Position numbers and translations under genes: made by a program. This document shows positions 28,677 to 36,884 of a stretch of 64,000 nucleotides of DNA, piece by piece. The notes beneath the pieces are model-generated. The model was not told the DNA's origin. It saw nothing but the letters and a program-made list of their open reading frames with translations, and did not search any database. Origin of the DNA: Streptococcus oralis subsp. tigurinus (lineage in GTDB: Bacteria > Bacillota > Bacilli > Lactobacillales > Streptococcaceae); NCBI RefSeq assembly GCF_002356415.1, contig NZ_AP018338.1:1612001-1676000 (forward strand). The letters run 5' to 3'. The first letter of the stretch is position 1. Every line of letters begins with the position of its first letter.

Positions 28677-28731
28677 TCTGATTCTCCTTTTCTCTATAAA
28701 TATGTCTTGATTATAACAAAGATTTTATAAA

Positions 28732-29472
28732 TCAGCTAAAATAAAACATCAATATACCTGCGGCAACTGCCACGTTGAGACTTTCTGCTCGACCTTTCAT
28801 GCCAATATGAACCAGCTGTTCAGCACTCTCAACCATGACAGAACTAATCCCCTGTCCTTCATTTCCCATAACTAAAGCAAAGTTTTCTAGGGGAGAAAGA
28901 TCACGATAATCCTTGGAATCTCTCGATAAAGTCGTTGCCAGAATGGGCAAGTTACTCTTCTTTGCCCCTTCTACAAAAGCGGCAACTGGCATACGATAGA
29001 TGGGCAAGTGAAAATGACTTCCTTGCATGGAACGCAGGGTCTTGAGACTGTAGATATCTGCTGACTTATCTGAAACAATAACCCCTGTAAAACCTGCAGC
29101 ATCCGCAGTTCGAATCATGGTGCCAACATTACCAGGATCTTGGACTTCCTCTAAAAATAGAAACTTACCCTGACGAAAATCAGGCAGTCCTATTTCCTCT
29201 TTTTGAATCACTGCAACAATCCCTTGAGGAGTTTGCGTATCTGCCAAATCCAGCAAAATCTCCTCTGAAACCCAGATAGTTTGAGGAAAAGCGACTAGCT
29301 GATCTCGGTAACTTTCTAAGGCAAAAATCTTCTCAATCGTTACTCCTGCTTGAACAGCTTCTTCAAACAAGTGCCAGCCCTCAATCAAATAGGCAGACTT
29401 TCGATATTTTTTTTGATGCAATTTCTTGGCATTTTTTACCACAGAATTGGCTTTTGAGGTTATAATAGTCAT
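28732..29472 (-). CDS. SpoU/TrmH-family RNA 2'-O-methyltransferase
   Basis: 246 residues from ATG 29472. An N-terminal substrate-binding domain (about 1-95) is followed by the SPOUT knot: LFLEEVQDPGNVGTMIRTADAAGF, LVMGNEGQGIS and IGMKGRAESLNVAVAAGILMF. This group contains 23S rRNA 2'-O-ribose methyltransferases such as RlmB-like and TsnR proteins; the target base is not deducible. The start matches the conserved N-terminus (MTIITSKANSVVKNAKKL). It has no Shine-Dalgarno; the -10 box TGTTATAAT (29479-29484) would start transcription at the A of the ATG. Confidence 0.9.
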   Translation of the reverse strand: MTIITSKANSVVKNAKKLHQKKYRKSAYLIEGWHLFEEAVQAGVTIEKIFALESYRDQLVAFPQTIWVSEEILLDLADTQTPQGIVAVIQKEEIGLPDFRQGKFLFLEEVQDPGNVGTMIRTADAAGFTGVIVSDKSADIYSLKTLRSMQGSHFHLPIYRMPVAAFVEGAKKSNLPILATTLSRDSKDYRDLSPLENFALVMGNEGQGISSVMVESAEQLVHIGMKGRAESLNVAVAAGILMFYFS

Positions 29473-29478
29473 AGAAAT

Positions 29479-29486
29479 ATTATAAC
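29479..29486 (-). promoter_or_regulatory. Extended -10 promoter giving a leaderless SpoU-family transcript
   Basis: TGTTATAAT on the minus strand; predicted +1 is the A at 29472, the first base of the start codon. It shares the short divergent region with the acylphosphatase gene. Confidence 0.65.
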
Positions 29487-29505
29487 ACAATCAAAGGGGT
29501 TTGGT

Positions 29506-29784
29506 ATGCAAAAGGTTAGAATGATTGCCCAAGGTAGGGTGCAGGGTGTTGGTTTTCGCTGGGGTGTTTATACTTTAGCGCTTGAAATCGGTGGCATCAC
29601 CGGTCGTGTCTGGAATAACGACGATGGCACAGTGGAAATTCTTGCTCAGGCAGACTCCTCTGCCACTATGGCAAAATTTATCCAAGAAATCCGAAAAGGT
29701 CCGACACCTTTTTCAAAAGTCACCTATCTAGATGTACAAATGAGCAACTTTTCATCCTATCCAGACTTCAAAGTCGCAAATTAG
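29506..29784 (+). CDS. acyP: Acylphosphatase
   Basis: 92 residues, the usual length. The phosphate-binding motif GRVQGVGFRWGVY contains the catalytic Arg, and the conserved Asn is in GRVWNNDDGTVEI. It hydrolyses acyl phosphates such as acetyl phosphate or 1,3-bisphosphoglycerate. AAAGGGG precedes the start. It lies head to head with the SpoU methyltransferase and 60-odd bases upstream of yidC. Confidence 0.95.
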   Translation: MQKVRMIAQGRVQGVGFRWGVYTLALEIGGITGRVWNNDDGTVEILAQADSSATMAKFIQEIRKGPTPFSKVTYLDVQMSNFSSYPDFKVAN

Positions 29785-29861
29785 GTCTCCAGAACTATTG
29801 TATATTTTACAAAAAAACAGTAGAATAGAAAGGTATAATTTTTAAAGAAGGAATGAAAACA

Positions 29862-30791
29862 TTGAAATCTATTAAACGTTTTGCCCTCTCTGCTATGGGA
29901 GTGGCTATGCTACTCGTCTTGACAGGCTGTGTCCAAGTAGACAAAGCAACAGGACAACCTACTGGTTTTATCTGGAACACTATCGGATCGCCTATGGCAG
30001 AGGCTATCAAGTACTTCGCTACTGATAAAGGTCTAGGCTTTGGTGTGGCTATCATTATCGTAACCATTATCGTGCGCTTGATTATCTTGCCACTTGGTAT
30101 CTACCAATCATGGAAGGCAACGCTTCACTCTGAAAAGATGAATGCCCTCAAACATGTCCTTGAACCACATCAAACACGCCTTAAAGAGGCAACAACTCAG
30201 GAAGAAAAACTAGAAGCACAACAGGCTCTCTTTGCTGCACAAAAAGAAAACGGCATCAGCATGTTCGGTGGTGTAGGATGCTTCCCTATCCTCATTCAAA
30301 TGCCTTTCTTCTCTGCTATCTACTTTGCAGCCCAATATACTGATGGAGTATCTAGCTCTACCTTCTTGGGTATCAATCTCGGTTCCCCAAGTATGATCCT
30401 TGTCGCCTTCGCTGGTATCCTCTACTATCTCCAATCACTCCTTTCACTTCACGGAGTAGAAGACGAGATGCAAAGAGATCAACTCAAGAAAATGATTTAC
30501 ATGAGCCCACTCATGATTGTCGTCTTCTCCCTCTTTGCCCCAGCCAGTGTGACACTTTACTGGGTTGTCGGTGGTTTCATGATGATTCTCCAACAGTTCA
30601 TCGTTAACTATGTTGTTCGTCCAAAACTTCGTCAAAAAGTACGTGAAGAATTTGCCAAAAACCCACCAAAAGCAAGTTCATTTTCAACTGGAGGCGGGCG
30701 CAAAGATGTCACTCCTGACCAAGCAACTGCTATCATAACCAATAAGAAACATAAAAAACGCAATTCTGGAAAACAACGTTCTAGAAAATAA
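29862..30791 (+). CDS. yidC: Membrane protein insertase YidC/Oxa1 family
   Basis: 309 residues from a TTG start at 29862. The ATG at 29853 lies only one base after the Shine-Dalgarno AAAGAAGG, whereas the TTG has correct spacing, and MKSIKRFALSAMG is the N-terminus I expect for this protein in pneumococci. A lipoprotein signal ends in LTGC (Cys 23), then five membrane spans with the hydrophilic-groove Arg in IIIVTIIVRLIILPLG, and a very basic tail (KKHKKRNSGKQRSRK) for ribosome contact. Streptococci have two YidC paralogues; this one is not next to rnpA. A terminator follows. Confidence 0.93.
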   Translation: MKSIKRFALSAMGVAMLLVLTGCVQVDKATGQPTGFIWNTIGSPMAEAIKYFATDKGLGFGVAIIIVTIIVRLIILPLGIYQSWKATLHSEKMNALKHVLEPHQTRLKEATTQEEKLEAQQALFAAQKENGISMFGGVGCFPILIQMPFFSAIYFAAQYTDGVSSSTFLGINLGSPSMILVAFAGILYYLQSLLSLHGVEDEMQRDQLKKMIYMSPLMIVVFSLFAPASVTLYWVVGGFMMILQQFIVNYVVRPKLRQKVREEFAKNPPKASSFSTGGGRKDVTPDQATAIITNKKHKKRNSGKQRSRK

Positions 30792-30797
30792 GAAAAA

Positions 30798-30825
30798 GGC
30801 TTAGCTGAGAGGCTAAGTCTTTTTG
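30798..30825 (+). terminator. Terminator of yidC
   Basis: Stem GGCTTAG/CTAAGTC with one G-T pair, followed by TTTTTG. Confidence 0.75.
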
Positions 30826-30829
30826 TATC

Positions 30830-30857
30830 ACAAAAGCCCGATGTCTCCATCAGGCTT
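30830..30857 (-). terminator. Terminator of pflA
   Basis: Stem AAGCCTGATG, loop GAGA, CATCGGGCTT with one mismatch (30834-30857), followed by TTTG in the minus direction; convergent with the yidC terminator. Confidence 0.75.
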
Positions 30858-30861
30858 CTTT

Positions 30862-31656
30862 TTATCCATGAACACGTTTCATGTAATCTTGGTAACTTTC
30901 TGTGTCCATGAGTTTTTTGGCATTCTTGACACGGTCTGCTGTTGGTGGTTTTACCCCTTCAAGTGAGTATGGAATTCCAAGTTCACGCCACTTGAATTCT
31001 CCCATAGTGTGATAAGGTAGGATTTCAAACTTGTCAACGTTTTTGAGGGTTTTGACAAATTTCCCAAGTTCAATCAAGTCCTCATCTCTGTCTGTCAAGC
31101 CTGGAACCAGCACATGGCGAATCCAAACAGGTTTCCCAATATCTGATAGATATTTTGCACAAGCCAAGATGTTTTTATTGGTTTGACTGGTAACGATCCT
31201 GTGTTGTTCATCGTTGATTTCCTTGATATCCAAGAGAACCAAATCTGTCACTGCCATGAGTTTATTAAACTTTTCGAGATAACGTGGTTTATTACGGAAC
31301 GGAAGGGCACAAGTATCCAAGGTACAGTGGATTCCTTTTTCCTTGGCCTTGGTAAAAAGGGCAATCAAGAAATCAATCTGTAAGAGGGCTTCTCCTCCAC
31401 TGACAGTGATTCCTCCCTTGTCTCCCCAGAAACCACGGTAGCGAAGGGCTTCTGACAAAACATCGTCTACTGTCCGTCTTCGTGATTTATTGGTCTCCAT
31501 AGCCCATGTATCAGGGTTATGGCAGTACTGGCAACGCATGTGACAACCCTGCAAAAAGACAATGAAACGAATCCCGGGGCCATCTACCGCCCCAAAACTC
31601 TCTGTCGAATGCACCATTCCTGTCACTTGTCCATAGTCAATTGTTTCTTCAGACAT
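30862..31656 (-). CDS. pflA: Pyruvate formate-lyase activating enzyme
   Basis: 264 residues. A radical SAM enzyme with the 4Fe-4S motif CxxxCxxC at Cys 38, 42 and 45 (GCHMRCQYCHNPD) and the GGEALLQ motif that binds SAM. Using SAM it creates the glycyl radical on pyruvate formate-lyase, allowing mixed-acid fermentation. The formate-lyase gene itself is not adjacent. A cre-like sequence at 31670-31685 overlaps the predicted transcription start, so control by CcpA is likely. Confidence 0.95.
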   Translation of the reverse strand: MSEETIDYGQVTGMVHSTESFGAVDGPGIRFIVFLQGCHMRCQYCHNPDTWAMETNKSRRRTVDDVLSEALRYRGFWGDKGGITVSGGEALLQIDFLIALFTKAKEKGIHCTLDTCALPFRNKPRYLEKFNKLMAVTDLVLLDIKEINDEQHRIVTSQTNKNILACAKYLSDIGKPVWIRHVLVPGLTDRDEDLIELGKFVKTLKNVDKFEILPYHTMGEFKWRELGIPYSLEGVKPPTADRVKNAKKLMDTESYQDYMKRVHG

Positions 31657-31669
31657 ATCGTCACCTTCC

Positions 31670-31696
31670 TTGAAACCGTTTTATAGTTTTATTATA
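31670..31696 (-). promoter_or_regulatory. pflA promoter with cre-like site
   Basis: -10 TATAAT at 31691-31696 (minus strand). Immediately downstream, 31670-31685 reads TATAAAACGGTTTCAA, matching 14 of 16 positions of the CcpA site WTGNAARCGNWWWCAW. Confidence 0.5.
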
Positions 31697-31777
31697 TCAC
31701 GAGTAAGGTGAAAAACAAGGTTTTTTTGTCTATTTTTTAGAAAGCAATCTGTTTTTCACTTTCATTTTCAATTTCTT

Positions 31778-33034
31778 TTAATGATCCGATTCAAAATCAA
31801 AACCATACAAGGTTGCGAAATAGTCCTCAGGACGCTCTGCACGGCGGATTTGGCGAGCTTTCCTTTCCTCGGTATAGAGGATTTCTGCAGAACGCAGTTT
31901 GGCATTGTACTGGTAACCCATGGAGAATCCATGTGCACCTGTATCATGAATCACCAGCAAATCACCTATTTCTGTATGAGGTAGTTCGCGATTGATGGCA
32001 AATTTATCATTGTTCTCACAGAGCGATCCAACCACATCTACGACCTCAACAGGGCCGTCTGGATGAGTGAGGTTGGTGATATGGTGGTAGGCACCGTACA
32101 TGGCTGGGCGCATGAGATTGACTGCTGAGGCATCCACACCCAGATAGGTACGGTAGGTTTTCTTTTTATGGGTGACTTTGGTAACGAGAACCCCGTGAGG
32201 TGCCAGCATAAAGCGGCCTAATTCAGTAAAAATCTTGACCTGACCAAGCCCTGCCGGCGTGAGGACTTCTTCATAAACCTTACGCACACCCTCACCAATC
32301 ATTGCAATATCATTTGGCTCCTGGTCTGGGCGGTAGTTGACTCCGATCCCACCTGAAAGATTGATAAAGTCTAGTGAAATGCCCAATTTTTCTTTAATTT
32401 CCACAGCTAATTCAAAGAGCTGACGGGCCAACTCTGGATAGTAGAAATGGGTCACGGTATTGGATGCTAGGAAAGAGTGAATCCCAAAAGTCTTGGCTCC
32501 TTTTTCCTTCAAGATAGCAAAGGCTTCAAAGAGTTGATCCTTGGTCATACCAAACTTGGCTTCCCCAGGATTGTCCATAATGTCTGTTCCTAATTCAAAG
32601 ACTCCGCCTGGATTGTAACGACAAGAGATGATTTCTGGAATGCCTGCCGCTCGCTCCAGATGCTCAATGTCTTCAAAGGCATCCAAGTTAATGGTCGCCC
32701 CCAATTCTCGCGCATAAGCATACTCTTGGTCTGGCGTGTTGTTTGATGAGAACATGATCTCAGAACCAGGGAAATCCAGTTTATGGCTCATCAAGAGCTC
32801 CACATAACTAGAGCAGTCCACACCACAACCTTCCTCTTTGAGGATTTTCAAGATGGCTGGGGTTGGAGTGGCCTTGACGGCAAAATATTCCTTAAAGCCC
32901 TTGTTCCAGGAAAAGGCCTTGTTGACTGCTCGCGCTTTCTCGCGGATTCCCTTCTCGTCATACAAGTGAAAGGGAGTCGGAAACTCTGCAACAATCGTTT
33001 CTAAATCTTCTCGGCTGATAAATGGTGTTTTCAT
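31778..33034 (-). CDS. lysA: Diaminopimelate decarboxylase
   Basis: 418 residues from the ATG at 33034; the ATG two codons earlier (33040) overlaps the Shine-Dalgarno AAGGA and is unlikely. A fold III PLP enzyme: FAVKATP holds the cofactor Lys (54), SGGIGVNYRP the phosphate-binding loop, and CENNDKFA with HDTGAHGFSMG are active-site segments from the partner subunit. It converts meso-diaminopimelate to lysine, needed for protein and, in streptococci, for the peptidoglycan cross-bridge position. It is about 65 bp downstream of purR. Confidence 0.93.
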   Translation of the reverse strand: MKTPFISREDLETIVAEFPTPFHLYDEKGIREKARAVNKAFSWNKGFKEYFAVKATPTPAILKILKEEGCGVDCSSYVELLMSHKLDFPGSEIMFSSNNTPDQEYAYARELGATINLDAFEDIEHLERAAGIPEIISCRYNPGGVFELGTDIMDNPGEAKFGMTKDQLFEAFAILKEKGAKTFGIHSFLASNTVTHFYYPELARQLFELAVEIKEKLGISLDFINLSGGIGVNYRPDQEPNDIAMIGEGVRKVYEEVLTPAGLGQVKIFTELGRFMLAPHGVLVTKVTHKKKTYRTYLGVDASAVNLMRPAMYGAYHHITNLTHPDGPVEVVDVVGSLCENNDKFAINRELPHTEIGDLLVIHDTGAHGFSMGYQYNAKLRSAEILYTEERKARQIRRAERPEDYFATLYGFDFESDH

Positions 33035-33055
33035 AAGCATCCTTCTATTCTGTTT

Positions 33056-33090
33056 GCAAAGAAAGGCTGGGACAATCGTTCCAACCTTTA
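33056..33090 (-). terminator. Terminator between purR and lysA
   Basis: Imperfect stem AAAGGTTGG/CCAGCCTTT with a GTC-rich loop, followed by CTTTG; weak T run, so it may be partial. Confidence 0.5.
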
Positions 33091-33100
33091 GTTCTATTTC

Positions 33101-33928
33101 TTATTTGTCTTCGTCAAAGATATTTCCAATCTCAACATCGATGGATTGGTTCTTAACATCAATATTGGTTACTTTCAAGAGTGACTTGTAATCAAACTGC
33201 TTTTCACGTTCTTCTTGGGCATTGTCTGCAAAAACTGCGACACCAGCTAGTTCCGAATCAAACTCACGCAAGAGACTGATCATCCCATTGACAGTTCCCC
33301 CACCTTTCAAGAAGTCATCCACGATCAAGACACGACTGCCTGCCTTGAGGCTACGTTTTGAAAGGAACATTTTCTCTATGCGGTCACCGCTTGAACCTGA
33401 AACATAGTTGACGCTGACCGTTGAACCTTCGGTAATTTTCAAGTCACGGCGCACAATGACAAATGGAACATTGAGGACATTGGCAACTGCATTTGCAAGT
33501 GGCACACCTTTTGTTGCTACTGTCATAACCGCATCGATTTTTTGGTCCATAAAGCTCTTGGCAATGATACGACCAATATTTTTCAAAATGGCAGGCGTAC
33601 TAAGCAGATCAGACAGGTAGATATAGCCGCCTGGCAAGATACGATCGCTTTCTGAAAGTTTGTCACGCAAGTCTGCGATCATTTCTTTGGCTTCATGACT
33701 CGAAATTGATGGTGTAAAGATAACGCCACCACCTGCTCCAGTCACAGTCTGAATATGGCCGATTTCAATTTCCTCAAAGGCACGCTTGATAATCACGATA
33801 TCCTCCGAAATCGATGATTTAGCAGATTCGTACTTTTCTGCAAAGGTGTTGAGACTTGTTAGTTTGTATGGATTATTAATCAAATAGTTGGAAATGACAA
33901 CCATCCGATCACTTCTTCTTAATTTCAT
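33101..33928 (-). CDS. purR: Purine operon regulator PurR
   Basis: 275 residues. An N-terminal winged helix (about 1-70) is followed by a phosphoribosyltransferase-like domain with the PRPP motif VLIVDDFLKGGGT (about 203-215). As in B. subtilis, the PRT domain senses PRPP; in lactococci and streptococci PurR activates purine synthesis genes at PurBox sites. It has an extended -10 promoter (TGGTATAAT, 33967-33972). A PurBox-like sequence (33987-33999) overlaps the -35 region, suggesting autoregulation. Confidence 0.95.
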   Translation of the reverse strand: MKLRRSDRMVVISNYLINNPYKLTSLNTFAEKYESAKSSISEDIVIIKRAFEEIEIGHIQTVTGAGGGVIFTPSISSHEAKEMIADLRDKLSESDRILPGGYIYLSDLLSTPAILKNIGRIIAKSFMDQKIDAVMTVATKGVPLANAVANVLNVPFVIVRRDLKITEGSTVSVNYVSGSSGDRIEKMFLSKRSLKAGSRVLIVDDFLKGGGTVNGMISLLREFDSELAGVAVFADNAQEEREKQFDYKSLLKVTNIDVKNQSIDVEIGNIFDEDK

Positions 33929-33966
33929 TTTTATTTACCATTCCATTTAATTTTGATATTTTATCC

Positions 33967-33999
33967 ATTATACCACATTCACATAAAAAAACGAACATT
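33967..33999 (-). promoter_or_regulatory. purR promoter with PurBox-like site
   Basis: Extended -10 TGGTATAAT (hexamer 33967-33972, minus strand). On the plus strand 33987-33999 reads AAAAACGAACATT, one mismatch from the PurBox AWWWCCGAACWWT. The same bases form the distal arm of the cbf1 terminator. Confidence 0.5.
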
Positions 34000-34020
34000 A
34001 TTGCGTAAAAAATGCTCGTT
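33985..34020 (-). terminator. Terminator of the tatD-cbf1 gene run
   Basis: Stem AACGAGCATT/AATGTTCGTT (34011-34020 with 33990-33999), followed by TTTTTTT in the minus direction, just after the cbf1 stop. Confidence 0.8.
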
Positions 34021-34032
34021 TTTCTTAAATTA

Positions 34033-34974
34033 TTAATCTAAATCTGGTTTATAGAAGGAACGATTGTCCATAGCGAAGATTTTATTGGTCATCTCTCCTT
34101 TGTCCACCAAAGCTAGAGCCGTTGACATCATCATCATGCTGGCATCCAGATTATCAATCATATGGATAATCTCTGCCTCCATAATGCGTGGTCGGACCGG
34201 ACTTCCATACTCCAGCAAGCCATGATGACTGAGAATCACATGGCGCAGTAGCACCACTTCTTCTCTGGTATCATCGATACCGAGTTCCATAACTGTCTTG
34301 GTGATTTCGCTATCGATTAGGGCGATATGACCGATGAGATTGCCTCGCACTGTGTACTCCGTCTGATCGGGACCGCTGAGTTCTAAAACCTTGGCCAAGT
34401 CGTGCAACATAATCCCAGCATAAAGCAGGCTCTTGTTGAGCTGAGGATAGATATCGCTAATGGCATCTGCCAAGCGCACCATGGTTGCCGTATGAAAAGC
34501 CAAACCCGTTTCAAAGGCATGATGGTTGGTCTTGGCAGCTGGATAAGAGTAGAATTCCTTATCATACTTGGTGTAGAGACTGCGAACGATACGCTGCCAG
34601 ACAGGATTTTCTATCTTGAAAATCATTTGCGACATGTAATCACGAATTTCCTTGACATCAACTGGAGATTTGACCTTGAAATCAGCTGGATCATTGGGTT
34701 CGCCAGGTTGAGGTAAGCGAAGAGTGATTTGATTTACCTGTGGAGTGTTATTGTAAACTTCTCGGCGCCCTTTCATGTGAACAACCTTACCTGCGGTAAA
34801 GGACTCAACGTTATGAGGTTGGGCATCCCAGAGCTTCCCTTCAATCTCGCCGCTATCGTCTTGGAAGGTAAAGGCTAGGTAGTTTTTCCCAGCACGCGTC
34901 TGTCTCAGGTCAGCTGATTTAATCAGGTAAAAACCTTCAAACAGCTCATCTTTTTTCATGTGACTAATCTTCAT
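34033..34974 (-). CDS. cbf1: 3'-5' exoribonuclease YhaM / CMP-binding factor Cbf1
   Basis: 313 residues from ATG 34974 (GAGGAA upstream). An N-terminal OB fold (about 10-95; TRAGKNYLAFTFQDDSGEIEGKLWD) is followed by an HD phosphohydrolase domain with HHAFETGLAFHT and the conserved LHD motif (AGIMLHDLAKV). YhaM degrades RNA from the 3' end; in S. pneumoniae Cbf1 trims sRNAs and its loss has broad effects. Its start overlaps the rmuC stop. Confidence 0.92.
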   Translation of the reverse strand: MKISHMKKDELFEGFYLIKSADLRQTRAGKNYLAFTFQDDSGEIEGKLWDAQPHNVESFTAGKVVHMKGRREVYNNTPQVNQITLRLPQPGEPNDPADFKVKSPVDVKEIRDYMSQMIFKIENPVWQRIVRSLYTKYDKEFYSYPAAKTNHHAFETGLAFHTATMVRLADAISDIYPQLNKSLLYAGIMLHDLAKVLELSGPDQTEYTVRGNLIGHIALIDSEITKTVMELGIDDTREEVVLLRHVILSHHGLLEYGSPVRPRIMEAEIIHMIDNLDASMMMMSTALALVDKGEMTNKIFAMDNRSFYKPDLD

Positions 34975-36220
34975 ATTCTTCCTCATCTTCTTGGAAATGG
35001 AGTAGATCAAGCGCAGGCTCACCTTCTGATAACTCAATGTGACGGAGCGTCCGCTCAATAGCTGTGGTGCGACGGTTTAATAATTCATCAATATTGCCAG
35101 AGGCATGTTGAAGATGCTTTTGTGCCTTGACCAGAATGCCTCCGAACTTACCAAACTCGGTCTTGACACTAGCTAGGGTCTTGCTGATATGGTCGGCACT
35201 CTTTTGGATATTGAGAGTCTTGAAGCCAACTGATAGAGAGTTAAGCAGGGCTGATAGGGTACTTGGACCTGCGACAATAATCTGCTCCTCCCGTCTCAAA
35301 TCATCAAAGAAGGCCGGATTTCGAACGATTTCTGAATAAAGACCTTCTGTCGGAACAAACAAAATCCCAAAATTGGTCGTCCGAGGCGGCGCTATATACT
35401 TGCTCTTGATATCCTTGGCAAAACGCTTAACGCTTGCCAAGAGTGACTTGCGACAGCGTTCGATTTCGTCCTTATCGCCTGCTTCATAAGCTTCTTCTAA
35501 GCGGTAATAATCCGCCAGTGGAAACTTGGAGTCAATCGGCAAATAGACAGTTACCTGGTCACCTTGACCAGGTAACTTGATGGCGTATTCCACACGTTCA
35601 CTGGAGTTTTCAACCGTTGCAAATTCTCGTTCGTACTGGGCTGGTGTCATGATGTCTTCGATGATTTGCCCCAGTTGTAATTCGCCCAGAATTCCTCGCG
35701 TCTTGGTTCCAGAGAGAACCTTGTTGAGGGCCCCGACATCGCGGGCAACTGTCTGCATTTCTCCAAGGCCTCGATTGACCGACTCCAATTGCTTGGAAAC
35801 TGTCTCGAAGGAAGCCTGCAAGCGTGTCTGCAAGGTCTTTTCTAGCTTTTCCTCGACCGTCTGGCGCATTTGTTCTAAACGTTGCTCATTGGACTCCTGC
35901 AGGGCTTGGAGACGTTGGTCGGTCTTGTCTCTGGTTTGAAGGAGATTCTCGTTCATCTCCTGTCTAACTTGAGTCAAGCCTTGGTGCAACTCCATTCGCA
36001 CCTCTTGCAAGCGGTCGCTGACAGCCACTTCTAAGTCTTTTTGATCTAGTTGACTGGCTTGTCTGGCTTGTTCAAAGCGATAATCCAGTTGATCTGAAAG
36101 ATTGTCTGCTTGATCTTCCAAACTCTTGGCTAGGTACTTGTCTTGCTTATCCTGCCTTTGCCAAATCAGAAAGAGTCCAGCTAGGTTGGCAATTAATAAT
36201 AGTAATAATACAGTCTCCAT
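34964..36220 (-). CDS. rmuC: DNA recombination protein RmuC
   Basis: 418 residues from ATG 36220, preceded by AGGAGGTAGG. One N-terminal membrane span (about 2-18), a long coiled coil (about 30-160, rich in Gln, Glu and Arg), and the RmuC domain (about 165-370) with IDSKFPLADYYRL, APPRTTNFGILFVPTEGLY and VAGPSTLSALLNSL. RmuC limits inversions at short inverted repeats; the domain is related to restriction-type nucleases. It ends inside the start region of cbf1. Confidence 0.93.
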   Translation of the reverse strand: METVLLLLLIANLAGLFLIWQRQDKQDKYLAKSLEDQADNLSDQLDYRFEQARQASQLDQKDLEVAVSDRLQEVRMELHQGLTQVRQEMNENLLQTRDKTDQRLQALQESNEQRLEQMRQTVEEKLEKTLQTRLQASFETVSKQLESVNRGLGEMQTVARDVGALNKVLSGTKTRGILGELQLGQIIEDIMTPAQYEREFATVENSSERVEYAIKLPGQGDQVTVYLPIDSKFPLADYYRLEEAYEAGDKDEIERCRKSLLASVKRFAKDIKSKYIAPPRTTNFGILFVPTEGLYSEIVRNPAFFDDLRREEQIIVAGPSTLSALLNSLSVGFKTLNIQKSADHISKTLASVKTEFGKFGGILVKAQKHLQHASGNIDELLNRRTTAIERTLRHIELSEGEPALDLLHFQEDEEEYED

Positions 36221-36221
36221 C

Positions 36222-36884
36222 CTACCTCCTGTCCTTGCTATGCAGCACGACGACATAGCCATCTGGGCAAGTTATCAAAACTTCCCTATCTATATATTCG
36301 TTAGAAGCGTACACTTTTTTAAAGAAAAAATTTTCCTCTGTCAATTCGTACTTGGCTCCGATAATAGTCAACTGGCTATCCCGAACTGGCATAAAGGCTA
36401 GATAATCATAATCCGAACGGGGTTCTAGCTGACTGGTCCCTTCTGGACAATAGGCAATCAAATTTTGCCCGTCCTCAATTTCTATCTGGCGCATATAGGG
36501 TGCCAACTTAGGATTGCTAGGTAGAAAAACATTAGCCAGCATATGATCAATGCGACCGCCAAGAGCACCGAAAATAGTCACCCGAGCCTGAGGACTTTGC
36601 TCAAAGATGGCTAAGAGAGCCAATTCCAGATCTGTATCATCCTTTTCTGGATGGGCTTGGACAAAATGCTGGGCACGTTTTTGAATCAACTGACGTTCGT
36701 CCGCAGTCACCGAATCAAAATCCCCAACTGCTAGAGTCAGAGGCAGATCTTCTTCCAAGACCCAGAGCGAGCCTCGATCCACACCGACAAAGCAATCAAA
36801 ATCCGTCCGGTAGTGACCGCGTTCTCCGCCTGCAAAAACGGCAACCCTAGCCCAGTTGTTTTCTAAGAGTTTGCACTCGTTCAT
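36222..36884 (-). CDS. thiN: Thiamine pyrophosphokinase
   Basis: 220 residues from ATG 36884; the Shine-Dalgarno GGGAG sits six bases before it, so the ATG at 36905 is less likely. The N-terminal catalytic domain has FAGGERGHYRTDFDCFVGVDRGS, GDFDSV and HPEKDDTDLELAL, the metal- and ATP-binding motifs, with GALGGRIDHMLANV binding thiamine. It makes thiamine diphosphate from imported thiamine. It overlaps rpe upstream and ends one base before rmuC starts. No TPP riboswitch is near. Confidence 0.93.
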   Translation of the reverse strand: MNECKLLENNWARVAVFAGGERGHYRTDFDCFVGVDRGSLWVLEEDLPLTLAVGDFDSVTADERQLIQKRAQHFVQAHPEKDDTDLELALLAIFEQSPQARVTIFGALGGRIDHMLANVFLPSNPKLAPYMRQIEIEDGQNLIAYCPEGTSQLEPRSDYDYLAFMPVRDSQLTIIGAKYELTEENFFFKKVYASNEYIDREVLITCPDGYVVVLHSKDRR

